Under the pieces are notes generated by a model, which had not been told where the DNA came from, ran no database searches, and saw nothing but the letters and a program-made list of their open reading frames with translations. A program made the position numbers and the translations under genes. A DNA stretch of 64,000 nucleotides. Source: Isoetes taiwanensis. Lineage: Eukaryota > Streptophyta > Lycopodiopsida > Isoetales > Isoetaceae. Positions 45,826 through 56,158 of this stretch are shown here, in pieces. The stretch is from positions 995,524 to 1,059,523 of the forward strand of contig JAJEKV010000095.1 in the NCBI GenBank assembly GCA_021234155.1, in the 5' to 3' direction. Each line of letters begins with the position of its first letter. The stretch's first letter is position 1.

Positions 45826-45980
45826 CATACCCGGATGGGTCCCGGATCCTGCCCGCACCATCAGTACATAGCTAAAGTAGGTCCTTCCGCCACTAACTTT
45901 ACAATTCATGGTCACTTTCACAACGCAGGCGCTAAACCCGTGACCTTGGGTATGGCAATTTGACGCCTTACCACGGGACC
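45826..45980 (-). mobile_element. SINE family 2, copy 2
   Basis: On the minus strand it reads GGTCCCGTGGTAAGGCGTCA (box A-like TGGTAAGGCGTC), AAGGTCACGGGTTTAGCGCC (box B-like) and GTGAAAGTGACCATGAATTG, and ends with GGGCAGGATCCGGGACCCAT. It matches 24880-25015 in order and spacing. Confidence 0.65.
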
Positions 45981-46416
45981 ATAGCAAGGGCTAATTTTAT
46001 TATCCTATATAATAATATCGTAGGGTGTGCCCTTTGTGCATCACACCCTAAATTGAACGGCCGTGATTTCATCATCCAATACAAAATGTTGTGATTTGAT
46101 CCGAATGCCGATAGGGTTGGGGTATGAAACACCCCTCCTTCGCGATAATAAAATCAGATCTTCATTACCATTCAAAGGCATTGATGGCTTGCAAAACACA
46201 TCCGATGTGTGGATGAATTATATTACTTTATACAATTTAACTTGCTCGACAAAAGCGGTCTTTGCAAATGTTGTAATTTTTCTTCTTATATGGTTTCTTT
46301 CATAGGTAAATTGCTTTTGCACTTACAATTTAGTGTGTTTCTCCCAACTACTTGTGGTTCTTGGTTTGTGGAAGCAAAATTGTCATGGTTGTTTTTCAGT
46401 TGTATCATAAATATAA

Positions 46417-46546
46417 ACAAAGTGCCATCATTACAAGATTCTATGGCAAATAAAAAAGTATCTATACATTTGTAAGTTGGTAAATAAAGTGCCATCATTA
46501 CAAGATTCTATGGCAAATAAAAAAGTATCTATACATTTGTAAGTTG
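46417..46546 (+). repeat. 65-bp direct tandem duplication
   Basis: AAAGTGCCATCATTACAAGA through TATACATTTGTAAGTTG occurs twice back to back with almost no divergence. Confidence 0.9.
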
Positions 46547-46825
46547 AACTGCAAGGGCTTGCATGCACCAAGAGGAGGCATGCAATATCAATGGAGAACT
46601 GGTCCTTTAGCACCATTCACGACATTTCCCATTAAGGCCAAGTCCATCAATGACTTCTATGTTCACAATATGACTAGTCTCTTTGGTTAATGCACACGTT
46701 AACACAAGCACATTAGAACCTTTTGCAAGTTTTAACATAGTATTATAACAATGGTAAGCACAATTTGGCTTTTGGTTCCTGGAATAATATGCAATATGGC
46801 ACCCAAAAGCTTCTTCTCTTTGCAC

Positions 46826-46972
46826 CACAGCCATTCTTGGACTGCTCTATTTGCTAATCAACCTAGTTCTCTTGGGTTTGTTGTAATAGTTCTTTGCACC
46901 ACAGCCATTCTTGGACCCGCTTCTATTTGCTAATCAGCCTGGTTCTCTTGGGTTTGTTGTAATAGTTCTTAG
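46826..46972 (+). repeat. ~75-bp direct tandem duplication
   Basis: TTTGCACCACAGCCATTCTT through TTGTTGTAATAGTTCTT occurs twice, with a few substitutions. Confidence 0.85.
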
Positions 46973-48839
46973 GGATACGGGATAACAATATCTTCGTTTT
47001 TTAATGTGTTTGGTGCTTCAAAACATTGCTTTTCTCAACCAATCTATTTAATGGTTCCAACCATTGTTTCTTTATAACAAACTTACCTTATGATACCCAT
47101 TGTTTAAAGGCTATTGTCCCTTGCTACCATGGTACCCCAATGCTTCAATTCTCTTCTTGCTATCGTGTCCATAGCTTTTCCCTCAGTCTTGGGTGAGCCT
47201 AATAACCCACCCTTAAGAAACAATACTGCCTAGTTAGGAAAACATAAATCCACGGTCTACCATTCTTGCATAGAATGCGTAACCCAAATGAAATCCAAAG
47301 ATCCCACACCAAGGCTATAGCACAACAACACTAAAAAACTAACACTCTTACACTAGGCAGCTTTGACACTAAGAATTCCTCGCACTATCTCGAATAATCA
47401 CAGTTCAAACTAGAAAACAAGTCGAACAAAAGAAATGTTCGCGGCGGCCTTGGCCGCCGTGATAAATTTCTTGTAGGGATAATAGACCTGTCTTGTTTTG
47501 TGGTTTTGATGCACCTCCCACAATCACAAATATTAAGAAAAAGTACAAAATAGTAACAATATATTTGGAATAACCCCCAACGTGGCCACATAAACTTCTA
47601 ATTATTTCGTTTGGTATTTATGGACTGTATCTCAGGCATGGTTTGGCCTAGATTTTGGCTGGGTATTGTATGGAAAATCGTAGACAAAGCGTATTTTTTA
47701 GCTAATTTGAGCTGCTTGTTGGCTTGAGCATTGCAAAAATCGGCTAAGGCATGGTTTGAGAATAGAAGGATAAGAAAGCATGCAGATTTCTTTTTTGAGC
47801 AGGCATGGGCATGGATGGGAGGCTTGGATGGCGGATCTTCTGCAGATCATCGCAACCAACCTCTGTCCATTTCCTTCGTTTCTTCTTGCTTGGATTCTAT
47901 CTCAGAATTTGAAGAAATGCAGCCTCCTCATCATGATATATCTATCAGCAATCGAAGAAGAACAGGTGAGGAACAGAGGATGCACAATGCAGAAGCGGAT
48001 ATTAAATTCTCTGGATTCTTATTGAGAGTTATTTGCATCCTCTGCAGATTGAGATTGAGAGTGTAGATACAGCGGTGATTATTGGGATTTTTAGTTGTTT
48101 TGATGAAGGGGATGAATCAAATCCATGGCCTGCCTAGATCGGAGCAGGGTTTGCATGTAGAAGGCACGTCGACGGTCTGGTTGATTCCGGCAGGGTATGA
48201 GCATTGCCAGCAGAGAATACAGGACGACAGTCTGGTTGGGACAGGCTGCCTGCGTTTTTTCTTGCTTCTAACCATGTATTGCGTTTGGATCATTGGAAGT
48301 GGCAAGCGATTTACTGACGTAAAATTTAATGGCCCTTGATTTGGCATAGAACACGGAATATTCCAGCAACCAATGGTCAGAAATCAAAGATGAAAAAAAA
48401 ACACATAAGGAATGAATAAAATACCATTTTAGAAACCAGCTATTGATTGTATATAGGTGATTGATAACCTAATAGAAATGGGCTATTAGTATGGAAATGG
48501 GCTATTAATGGATCACTGACTTGGCTGTCATATCCTTATCACCTACTCTATTAAGTTGGAGCAAAAACAATGACCGCAAAGCCACAAAATTCTTATGTTT
48601 CAAAACATAAAGTCCACGGAAGGTCGGCATTTTTCTAGTAGTAAGACGTTTTATAATATACAAAAGATTATGGATTTGTGGATTAGTTTTTGCACGTGGC
48701 TCAATGCGACTAAGTAGGGAGGTTGCTACTTAGAAGCTCACTCCATCGGTCCAGCATTACTTAACGGAGTTGCCTGCCTTCTTCAATTTCTGAAATCTTG
48801 ATTCTCTAACTTTGTGGATGAGAAGTTGCTTATTTTAGG
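46973..48839. other. No gene recognised; flank of IRG-like gene 3
   Basis: Contains the micro-hairpin at 47431-47471. A Gln/Ser-rich open stretch at 47731-48066 could be an exon but shows no conserved domain. 48700-48839 is the likely promoter/leader of the GTPase that follows. Confidence 0.4.
47431..47471. repeat. GC-rich micro-hairpin element
   Basis: Same 41-bp element as 42639-42679 with one substitution in the stem (CGCCGTG for CGCCGCG); the flanks differ. Confidence 0.75.
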
Positions 48840-49899
48840 ATGTCTAAATTTACTGTTGAGATTGTTAAAATTCTTGTTTCAGATTGGGATGTAATTTGTA
48901 CCGGACTTACTCAGGTGATCAATGCATTAAGAAATAATTTGAGTAGAGAGCCTGAGAGGCCGGCAAGCGATGCAAATGATGAGAGGATAAGGAGATTAGA
49001 ATTGGAAAAGGAGGAACTAGAAGCCAAACTTGCTAAGCTTAAAGCTGAATTGGAAGAGATTAGAGAAGTTCATAGCCAGCGTCAAGTGAGGAGAACAATT
49101 GTGGGTATTGACAAGTCAAAGTTCAATTATGGAATTACAGGCTGGTCTGGAGTTGGAAAATCCGCACTCGTCAATGCATTATGCGAAATTACAGATGGTG
49201 ACCAAGGTGCTAGACTAGTTGATTTTGCTCATGTGTTCTTACTGATCTTTCTTGCTCCTCATTTTCTTCCCATTTTATGCAGGTGGAGCAGAAGTAAGCC
49301 AGATCACGAACAAAATGACTCCATATCGCCATCGAAAGGTGCCCAGGTTGGTCTTTTGGGATATGCCAGGAGCGGGCACTCAGGATTATCCGGTGAAAAA
49401 CTACTATGAGGATAATGCACTTTTTGATTTTGATGCTATTCTGATTGTGATAGATGGAAGGATTCGGGAAGTAGATGTCCAGCTTGCAAAGCAAGCAATT
49501 GAATGCCAAAAGCCTGTTGCGTTTGTGCTATCCAAAGCAGATATGCTAATTTGTGATCGTGCAAAGAGATTGAATATGGAAATGAAACAGGCTGCCGACT
49601 CATTCCGCAGTGAGATGATGGGTATGCTCAAGAGAACATTAGATGCGGTTAATTTGTGCGAGATCAACTTATTTATAGTGAGTAGCTATGCCTTCTGCCC
49701 TGACGAGCTCTTGCCCTCTTTATCGCCATATATTAACATCACCAAGGATGGGGAAGACGGAAGCTTGAAGCGAATGGACGAAATATTATTGCTCCAGTTT
49801 ATATGTGAAGTAGCAAAAGAAAGATTTTCAACATTCCGACCTTATTCTATTATGAATGAACAAAAGCCACATCTCGATGCCATCGATGCTGCCAGTTAA
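48840..49899 (+). CDS. IRG-like GTPase, divergent third member
   Basis: Exon 1 48840-49206, intron 49207-49282 (GT-AG), exon 2 49283-49899; 327 residues, no breaks. The N-terminus (1-45) is followed by a charged coiled coil at about 48-80 (RIRRLELEKEELEAKLAKLK). The G domain has G1 GWSGVGKSA (101-109), a switch region with TPYRH, G3 WDMPGAGT (DMPG 149-152) and G4 SKAD (206-209). The DMPGAG motif after a hydrophobic strand and the overall spacing match immunity-related (IRG) GTPases and their bacterial relatives. It aligns with the gene at 61553 without gaps across G1-G3-G4 and shares the intron position, so the two are paralogues despite low identity. It is shorter than vertebrate IRGs (over 400 residues), lacking much of the C-terminal helical domain. 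No signal peptide or membrane segment is evident; a cytosolic or membrane-associating role is possible but unproven. Confidence 0.85.
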
Positions 49900-50312
49900 T
49901 AATAGGCCAATAGGCCAGAGTGGCCTCAATAGGCGGATTGGTCTTAGTGGATGATAAAAAATATTCATTCATTCAATAAAAGTGTTCATATAATAGTCTA
50001 TAAATATAACTCAATGTGAGATGCAATGGTGCATCCAATGTCTCAGTTGTGACCCTCTTGCCCAAATTCTAGCAGAAATCAACTTCTATATGTCTTCTTG
50101 TAGTGTTGTGTTCCTGTAGTATCCTAGTATATTCTTGAGGATAGCTTTTCTATAACATTAATCTAACGGTGTCCCTATTCCCCTTACTTTGCACCAAAGG
50201 CCATGTAACCAAATGATCCAACCAATCACTACACAAGAATTGAAGACCATGTCAGTTTGAACTAGTCGCCTAACCAATCAATGATTATGTTGCGATCATC
50301 ACAATAAAATCA
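49900..50312 (+). other. 3' flank of IRG-like gene 3, duplicated at 55320-55706
   Basis: Probable 3' UTR and downstream sequence, with AATAAAA at 49974-49980. The whole stretch is paralogous to the sequence after the remnant at 55186. Confidence 0.7.
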
Positions 50313-50389
50313 CTAGTAATGGTGCCCAGCGTTGCTGGGCATAAGTTGAGAGCCTGTAAATGCTTTGGGATGCAGTGAGAAAAGCCCTA

Positions 50390-50998
50390 TCCCTTTCCCT
50401 TTCCCTTTTGCTCTATCCCGCATTTCATTTTTTCTTATTTTCTCTACTTTTTTTTTCTTTTCCTTTTTTTTTTCTCGTCTTTCTCACATGTTTCCTTATT
50501 TCCCCATCCCTTTCCTTCCCCCCTCCCTGTTCCCGATAACCTTTTTCCCTTCCCTTTTGCTCCTTTCTCCACCTTTTCCCTCTTCTCTTTTTTCTTTGCC
50601 CTTTTCCCTTCCCTTTTCTCCTTTTTTATGCCTTCTCTTTTCCCCACCCTTTTTCCATGTCTTCCCTTTTTCTCAACCTTTTACTCTTTCGCCCTTTTCC
50701 ATGCCTATTTTCGTTTCTCTTTTCCTCCTTTTCCCACTCTTTTCCTCCTTTTTTTGTGTGCCATTTTCCCTTCCATTTTTCTTTTCCCCATCCCGTTTTC
50801 CATGCCCTTTTTACCTTCCCTTTTTCCATCTCCTCATCCTTTCCCTCTTTCCCTTTTCCATGTTCCTTTTTTCTCTTCCCCTTTTCCATTTTCCTCATTT
50901 TCTTTTTCTCGTGCCTCTCTCTCTTTCCCCCCTTTTCCATTCTTTTTTCTTTTCTATTTCCCTTTTCCTATGCCCTTTTTCCCACCCTTTCCTTTCCA
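50390..50998. repeat. Polypyrimidine tract in Helitron 2
   Basis: Irregular CCCTTTTCC-type sequence; its start (AGCCCTATCCCTTTCC) recurs at 52515. Confidence 0.9.
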
Positions 50999-51423
50999 TT
51001 AGAGGAAATTTGAGATCTCATTTCATCCCCATAAGAATCCTCCAATGGAATGGCTACCCTCTATTAACTGCAATTAATGCAGCACCAACAACTTCATTGC
51101 TGTTGTTTTTCCCCATAACTTTTGATCCACTTGCCAAAATGTTGCGGCGTTTGTTGCATTAGATGCGGAATGAAAAGATCTTTCCAATGATATATGGTTA
51201 TGATGTATTTCAATATGGTCATATGCATTAACCTTAAAAAAATATGATTTTTTGCTTATTTCTTATATATTTATCTGGTAAAAGATGTATGAATGGGTTA
51301 TCACTAGATAGATCTTGTGAAGGCGAACCCATTGCTACAAAAGTTTTTTTGAATCAGAGTTACGGATCAAAAGTTATGATGAAAAATGATATTCTGAAGT
51401 TAGTTTCGGTTTGCATTAATTCT

Positions 51424-51540
51424 GAGGCTAGTCCATTGGGTTAGCAACTAAGAGATCTTGTGTTCAAGTCTCTGGGGGTCCGTCATATGTCCTCATGGAC
51501 GTTGCCAATGTGGACAGTTTAAAAAGCTGACATGGAATTT
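51424..51540 (+). mobile_element. tRNA-related SINE-like unit
   Basis: GAGGCTAGTCCATTGGGTTAGCA (box A-like) followed by GTGTTCAAGTCTC (box B-like, about 51460-51472), then a body containing CCTCATGGACGTTGCCAATG. No cloverleaf is claimed. Confidence 0.5.
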
Positions 51541-51589
51541 TAAGCATCCCTTAATGGGACAAAATGTGATCTCATTTTTCCTCTAATGT

Positions 51590-52390
51590 ATTTTTCTCGT
51601 GCTTCCTTTTCCTCCTGTTCCCACCCTTTCCCTCTTCCCGTGCAATTTTCCCTTCTTTCAACCCTTCTTTTTTTTTTTCTCTTTTCCTTTCCTCATGTCC
51701 TTTTTCCCTTTCCCTCCCCTCCATCACTCCCCTGCTTCCCTTTCCCTTTTTTCCCGTTTCCTTTTCTTGATGGATTTTTTTTTTCTTTCAGTTTTCCTCC
51801 TTTTAGATCATTTTGCACTTTTTCCTTCCTTTCCTTTTCCTTTTCCCTTTTTTCCATGCCTTTTGCATATTTGTTTTATTCTCTTATTTCCTATACCCAT
51901 TCTCCTCTTTTCCCCACCCTTTCTCTCTTGCCCCTTTTTTTTTTTTCCTTTTCTTTTTTTTTCTTCACCATTTTTCCTCTTCCCTTTTCTCTCATGCCCT
52001 TCCCCCCTTCCCTTTTTCGTTTCCCTCTTTCTTTTCGTTTGTGACCTTTACCAGGTTCCCTTTCCCCTTTTCCCTTTCCTTTTTCTTTCTTTTCTTTTCC
52101 CTTTTTCTATGCCTTTTCTTTTTTTCTCCCCATCCTTTTCTTGTTCCCCTTGTCCCTTCCCTTTTCCTCATTTTTCCAACCTTTCACTCTTCCCTTTTTC
52201 TTGATGCGTTTTTTCCCTTCCCTTTCCCTCTTTTTTTTTTTTTCCCTTTTCCTATGCCATTTGTCCCGTCATTTTTCCTCTTTCCTCAACACTTCTCTTT
52301 TTCCCCTTTTCCCATGCTCCTTCCTTTTCCCATGCTTTTTTCCTCCCCTTTTCCCATTTTTCTCCTTCATTTTCTCCTTTTTCAACCATG
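51590..52390. repeat. Polypyrimidine tract in Helitron 2
   Basis: Its last ~220 bp (TTCTTGATGCGTTTTTTCCC onward) recurs at 53235-53450. Confidence 0.9.
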
Positions 52391-53655
52391 TCAGTTTGGA
52401 CTTTAAGCCCTAACCAATCAATGATTATGTTGCGATCATCCAATAAAATCACTAGTAGTGGTGCCAGGCGTTCTTTGACATAAGTTTGTAAATGCTTTGG
52501 GATGCGGTGAGAAAAAGCCCTATCCCTTTCCTTTTTCCCTTTTCCTCTATCCCATTTCATTTTTTTCTTATTTTCTCTACTTTTTTTTGCTTTTCCTTTT
52601 TTTTTTCTCGTCTTTTTTTTGTTTTCCCATCCCTTTCCTTCCCTGTTCCCAATAACCTTTTTCCCTTTCCTTTTGCTCCTTTTTCCACCTTTTCCCTTTC
52701 CTTTTTTCTTTGCCCTTTTCCCTTCCCTTTCTTTTTTTATGCCTTCTTTTCCCCATTTCTCAACCTTTTACTTTTCAACTCTTTTCCATGCCTATTTTTC
52801 CTTCTCTTTTCCTCCTTTTTTTGTGTGCCCTTTTTCACTTCCATTTTTCTTTTCCCCTCCCGTTTTCCATGCCCTTTTTACCTTCCATTTTTCCATCTCC
52901 TCACCCTTTCCCTCTTTCCCTTTTCCATGTTCCCTTTTTCTCTTCCCCTTTTCCATTTTCCTCATTTTCTTTTTCCCCGGCCTCTCTCTCTTTCCCCTGG
53001 GTTGCCCCTAGGGGGGCAAACCCTCGTTTGTATGGGGTTGTGGCATATCCTGAGTATATCTTTGGAATATACTCGGGGAATATGTTGATGGCCCCTAAGC
53101 GGTTTTTTTGCAATAAACTTCATGGTCATTTGTGTTCTAAATCGAGGAGAGTCCAACCTGCTAACCGGCATGGCAGACAGAAACTCGAATTTGATGAATC
53201 CGCGTACCATCTTGGTTCCAGTACTCTTCCCCTTTTCTTGATGCGTTTTTTCCCTTCCCTTTCCATCTTTTTTTTTTCCCTTTTCCTATGCCATTTGTCC
53301 CATCTTTTTTCCTCTTTCCTCAACGCTTCTCTTTTTTCCCTTTTCCCATGCTCCTTCCTTTTCCCATGCTTTTTTCTCCTCCCTTTTCCATGCTTTTTTC
53401 TCCTCCCCTTTTCCATGCTTTTTTTCTCCTTCATTTTCTCCTTTTTTCAACCTTTTCCTCTTTCCTTTTTTTTTTCATGCCCTTTCCATTTACCTTTTCC
53501 ATTCCCTTTTTCGTTTTCCATGCCTTTTTCTCCTCTTCTTCCCACCCTTTTCCCTTTTCCTTTTACCATTTTCCCTTTTCCCCATGCCTTTTTGCCCTTC
53601 ACATTTTCTCTTTCCACTTCCCTTTTCCTTTTCCCCCTTTTCATTTACCCTTTCC
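52386..53655. repeat. Tandem duplication within Helitron 2
   Basis: 52386-52990 repeats 50247-50998, including host-flank sequence (ACCAATCAATGATTATGTTG), the CACTAG junction and a decayed hairpin (GTGCCAGGCGTTCTTTGACA). 53225-53450 repeats 52175-52390. 52995-53220 is unique sequence between them. Confidence 0.75.
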
Positions 53656-53796
53656 CCTTAAAAGATCGAAGCATGACCAATTGTTGGTAAGTCGTGCAAT
53701 AAATCTAGGCCTTCGGATGCATCCAGATGATCTCGGCCATTCAAATTAGGGCTCGATGCACTACACACTTATGGTATAACATTATAATATAAGAAG

Positions 53797-54019
53797 ATTG
53801 GGTCGTATAAAAACCACAAGTTGAGATTCCATTAATTGCAAGTAAAAGATCATAATTAACCTCATGGTATATAAAATGATTTTGGTACTAAGAGACAAAT
53901 ATTATAAGAATCTTTTTAGTTTGATATGCTATGAATCAAGTTGTTTTAACATTTAGCTCTTCATTTAGCTTCCGCAAACATTTAGGTATGGACAACAATT
54001 GCATATTGATGTCATACAT
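53797..54019. other. Right flank of Helitron 2
   Basis: AT-rich sequence; the first ~30 bp is paralogous to 55707-55735. No gene. Confidence 0.5.
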
Positions 54020-54528
54020 GCATTAATTACAAGGGCCCTTGGGTAAGTCAAAGTTATTAAATATAGGTGACTGCATTAATTACAAGGGCCCTTGGGTAAG
54101 TCAAAGTTATTAAATAGGTGACTTTCATTGCATTAATTACAAGGGCCCTTGGGTTAGTCAAAGTTATTAAATATAGGTGACTTGCATTAATTACAAGGGC
54201 TCTTGGGTAAGTCAAAGTTATTAAATATAGGTGACTTGCATTAATTACAAGGGCCCTTGGGTAAGTCAAAGTTATTAAATATAGGTGACTTGCATTAATT
54301 ACAAAGGGCCCTTGGGTAAGTCAAAGTTATTAAATATAGGTGACTGCATTAATTACAAGGGCCCTTGGGTAAGTCAAAGTTATTAAATATAGGTGACTTG
54401 CATTAATTACAGGAGTCAAAGTTATTAAATATAGGTGACTTGCATTAATTACAAGGACCCTTGGGTAAGTCAAAGTTATTAAATATAGGTGACCGCATTA
54501 ATTACAAGGGCCCTTGGGTAAGTCAAAT
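54020..54528 (+). repeat. Minisatellite, ~54-bp unit, ten copies
   Basis: Units starting CATTAATTACAAGGGCCCTT begin at 54021, 54073, 54131, 54185, 54239, 54293, 54347, 54401, 54443 and 54496. Most are 52-58 bp; one is shortened to 42 bp. Each intact unit contains the palindrome AAGGGCCCTT. A partial unit extends to about 54587. Confidence 0.95.
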
Positions 54529-54587
54529 GGGTGATTGCCCCATGGGGACCTCGTGTGGTATGTCAAAGTTATTATATATAGGTGACC

Positions 54588-55185
54588 ACCATGGGGACAC
54601 TTCGTATCTAGTGCCATCAAATCGTTGTTACATCGCAATTGACCTACTTAATAAAGATGCTATTTTTTTGCTAGAGTGCAATATTATACTGCTGTGTGTA
54701 GAAGTCCCCTACATAGCGGAATGGAAGTAGGGCCGCACCAGTCCACGTGACTAGCTGCTTAGTTTTTTTTTTTCAGGGTTGCGACTGCCACAATTTTTCT
54801 ATTCAAAGTTCTTTACCTGCTTTGGATTCAATTCAGTGGAATGGTGCTTTGGATATGGATTTTAATGTTTCATTGACTATTGTGTGCAAGTTATATGGAG
54901 TCGTCATTTTTACCTCTTCCGTAGAACCTATAAATGTTTATTGTTAGACACTACAACCCCAACATTTGGTCCACGGCTAAAAACAATAGCAAAAACAAAA
55001 TACGGATTTTTTTTTGAAGATTCTAAAAAAACCTACACGTAGTTATACGGAGGTGTGGTTTTTCAAGGATACGATATAGTTTTTCTTACGAAGCCATAAC
55101 TTTCTTTTTTAAGAATGTGTGGTTTCTTAAGGAGGTGTAGTTTTTTTTTTTAAGGATGTGTTGTTTTCTCAGGCAGTATGATTTT
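54588..55185. other. No gene recognised
   Basis: AT-rich intergenic sequence with repeated AAGGAGGTGTRGTTTTT-type motifs around 55045-55160. Confidence 0.4.
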
Positions 55186-55706
55186 TTAAAGCGAAGAAAG
55201 ATTTTCAACAGTCCGACCTTATTTGATTGCGTTATGAGAACTCTATCCATTTATTCTATTCTACTATGAATGAACAAAAGCCACATTTCATAGCCATCGA
55301 TGCCATCGATGCTGCCAGTTAATAATAGGCCGATTGGCCGTAGTGGACGATAAAAAGCATTTATTCATTCAAGAAAAGTGTTCATATAATAATAGTCTAT
55401 AAATACAATTGAATGTGAGATGCAATGGTGCATCCAATGTCTCACTTGTGACCCTCTTGCAGAAATCAACTTCTATGTGTCTTCTAGTAGTGTTGTGTTC
55501 TTGTAGTATCCTAGTATATTCTTGAGAATAGTTTTTCTATAACATTAATGTAATGGTGTCCCTATTCCCCTTACCCATTACATTGCACCTAAGGCCATAT
55601 AATAGTTGACCAAATGATCCAAATAATCACTACACAAGAATTGAAGACCATGTAAGTTTGAACTAGTTGCCTAACCAATCAGTGATGATGTCGAGATAAT
55701 CACAAT
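55186..55706 (+). pseudogene. 3' remnant of an IRG-like GTPase gene
   Basis: Matches the last ~75 bp of the coding region at 48840-49899 (the MNEQKPH...AIDAAS end) plus its 3' flank to 50312, with substitutions and a few small insertions. Nothing upstream of the C-terminal tail is present. It preserves the uninterrupted insertion site of Helitron 2. Confidence 0.8.
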
Positions 55707-55729
55707 AAAATCATAGGGTTGTATAAAAA

Positions 55730-56158
55730 TCACATAATTTTATGCCATAATTCTAAGGACAAACCGGGCCCCCATACCCTACCTCCATACAACACCACCG
55801 CTTGCACCAGCACTTTGAATAACATTCTCTTCAAACTGAATTTCCGTATATTCACTTTAACACATTTCCTTTGCAATGCAAAAAAGGCCTTAAGCCCCCC
55901 ATTTACCCACTGCTCTACTGTTTGATTCCACCTGAATTTTTTATCCACTAGAAGCCTCGAGTATATATACGATGTAGCAATCTCTACTATGTTTCCCTTA
56001 TATGAAAAACCATAATTCTTATCTAGGGTCTTCCAAAAAGCACCACTTTAGTCTTGTCCAAGTTCACCTGTAGCCCCCTCGCATCATCAAAAGAGGTTAG
56101 GGCATCTAAATGCCTCTGCATTCCCTCCTTGCTTTGGGCAATCAACACAATATCATCT
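55730..56158 (-). pseudogene. LINE reverse transcriptase fragment (minus strand)
   Basis: On the minus strand it reads DDIVLIAQSKEGMQRHLDAL and GLQVNLDKTKVVLF at about 56158-56030, then WVNGGLKAFFALQRKCVKVN and VVLYGGRVWGP at 55920-55750. This is an L1-like reverse transcriptase from the catalytic ADD onward. It is cut off exactly at the catalytic motif, where AT-rich sequence resembling a Helitron 5' end begins. Confidence 0.75.

Larger units (their letters stand above)
50313..53796 (-). mobile_element. Non-autonomous Helitron 2 (minus strand), ~3.5 kb
   Basis: On the minus strand it ends in the hairpin TGCCCAGCAACGCTGGGCA followed by CCATTA and CTAG, then a host T. Its 5' end is TCTTCTTATATTATAATG (or TCTTATATT two bases in). 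The left flank AATAAAATCA and right flank TTGGGTCGTATAAAAACCAC rejoin as AATAAAATCATAGGGTTGTA at the paralogous uninterrupted site near 55697-55725. The interior is polypyrimidine on the plus strand with a nested SINE-like unit. No Rep/helicase genes are visible. Confidence 0.8.

Noticed and set aside
46607..46834. Minus-strand 75-codon frame (QREEAFGCHIAYYSRN...)
   Set aside because: It has an ATG and plausible composition, but no family is recognised and it overlaps a tandem duplication. Not enough support to call a gene.
49123..49200. AIG1/IAN-type (plant GIMAP-like) GTPase for the 48840 gene
   Set aside because: The DMPGAG G3 motif, the coiled-coil N-terminus and G4 spacing fit IRG-type proteins better. 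AIG1 proteins usually show DTPG at G3 and a characteristic conserved box between G3 and G4 that I do not see. A profile search would settle this.
54020..54528. CRISPR-like array
   Set aside because: The whole unit repeats with no variable spacers, in a plant nuclear context; it is a minisatellite.
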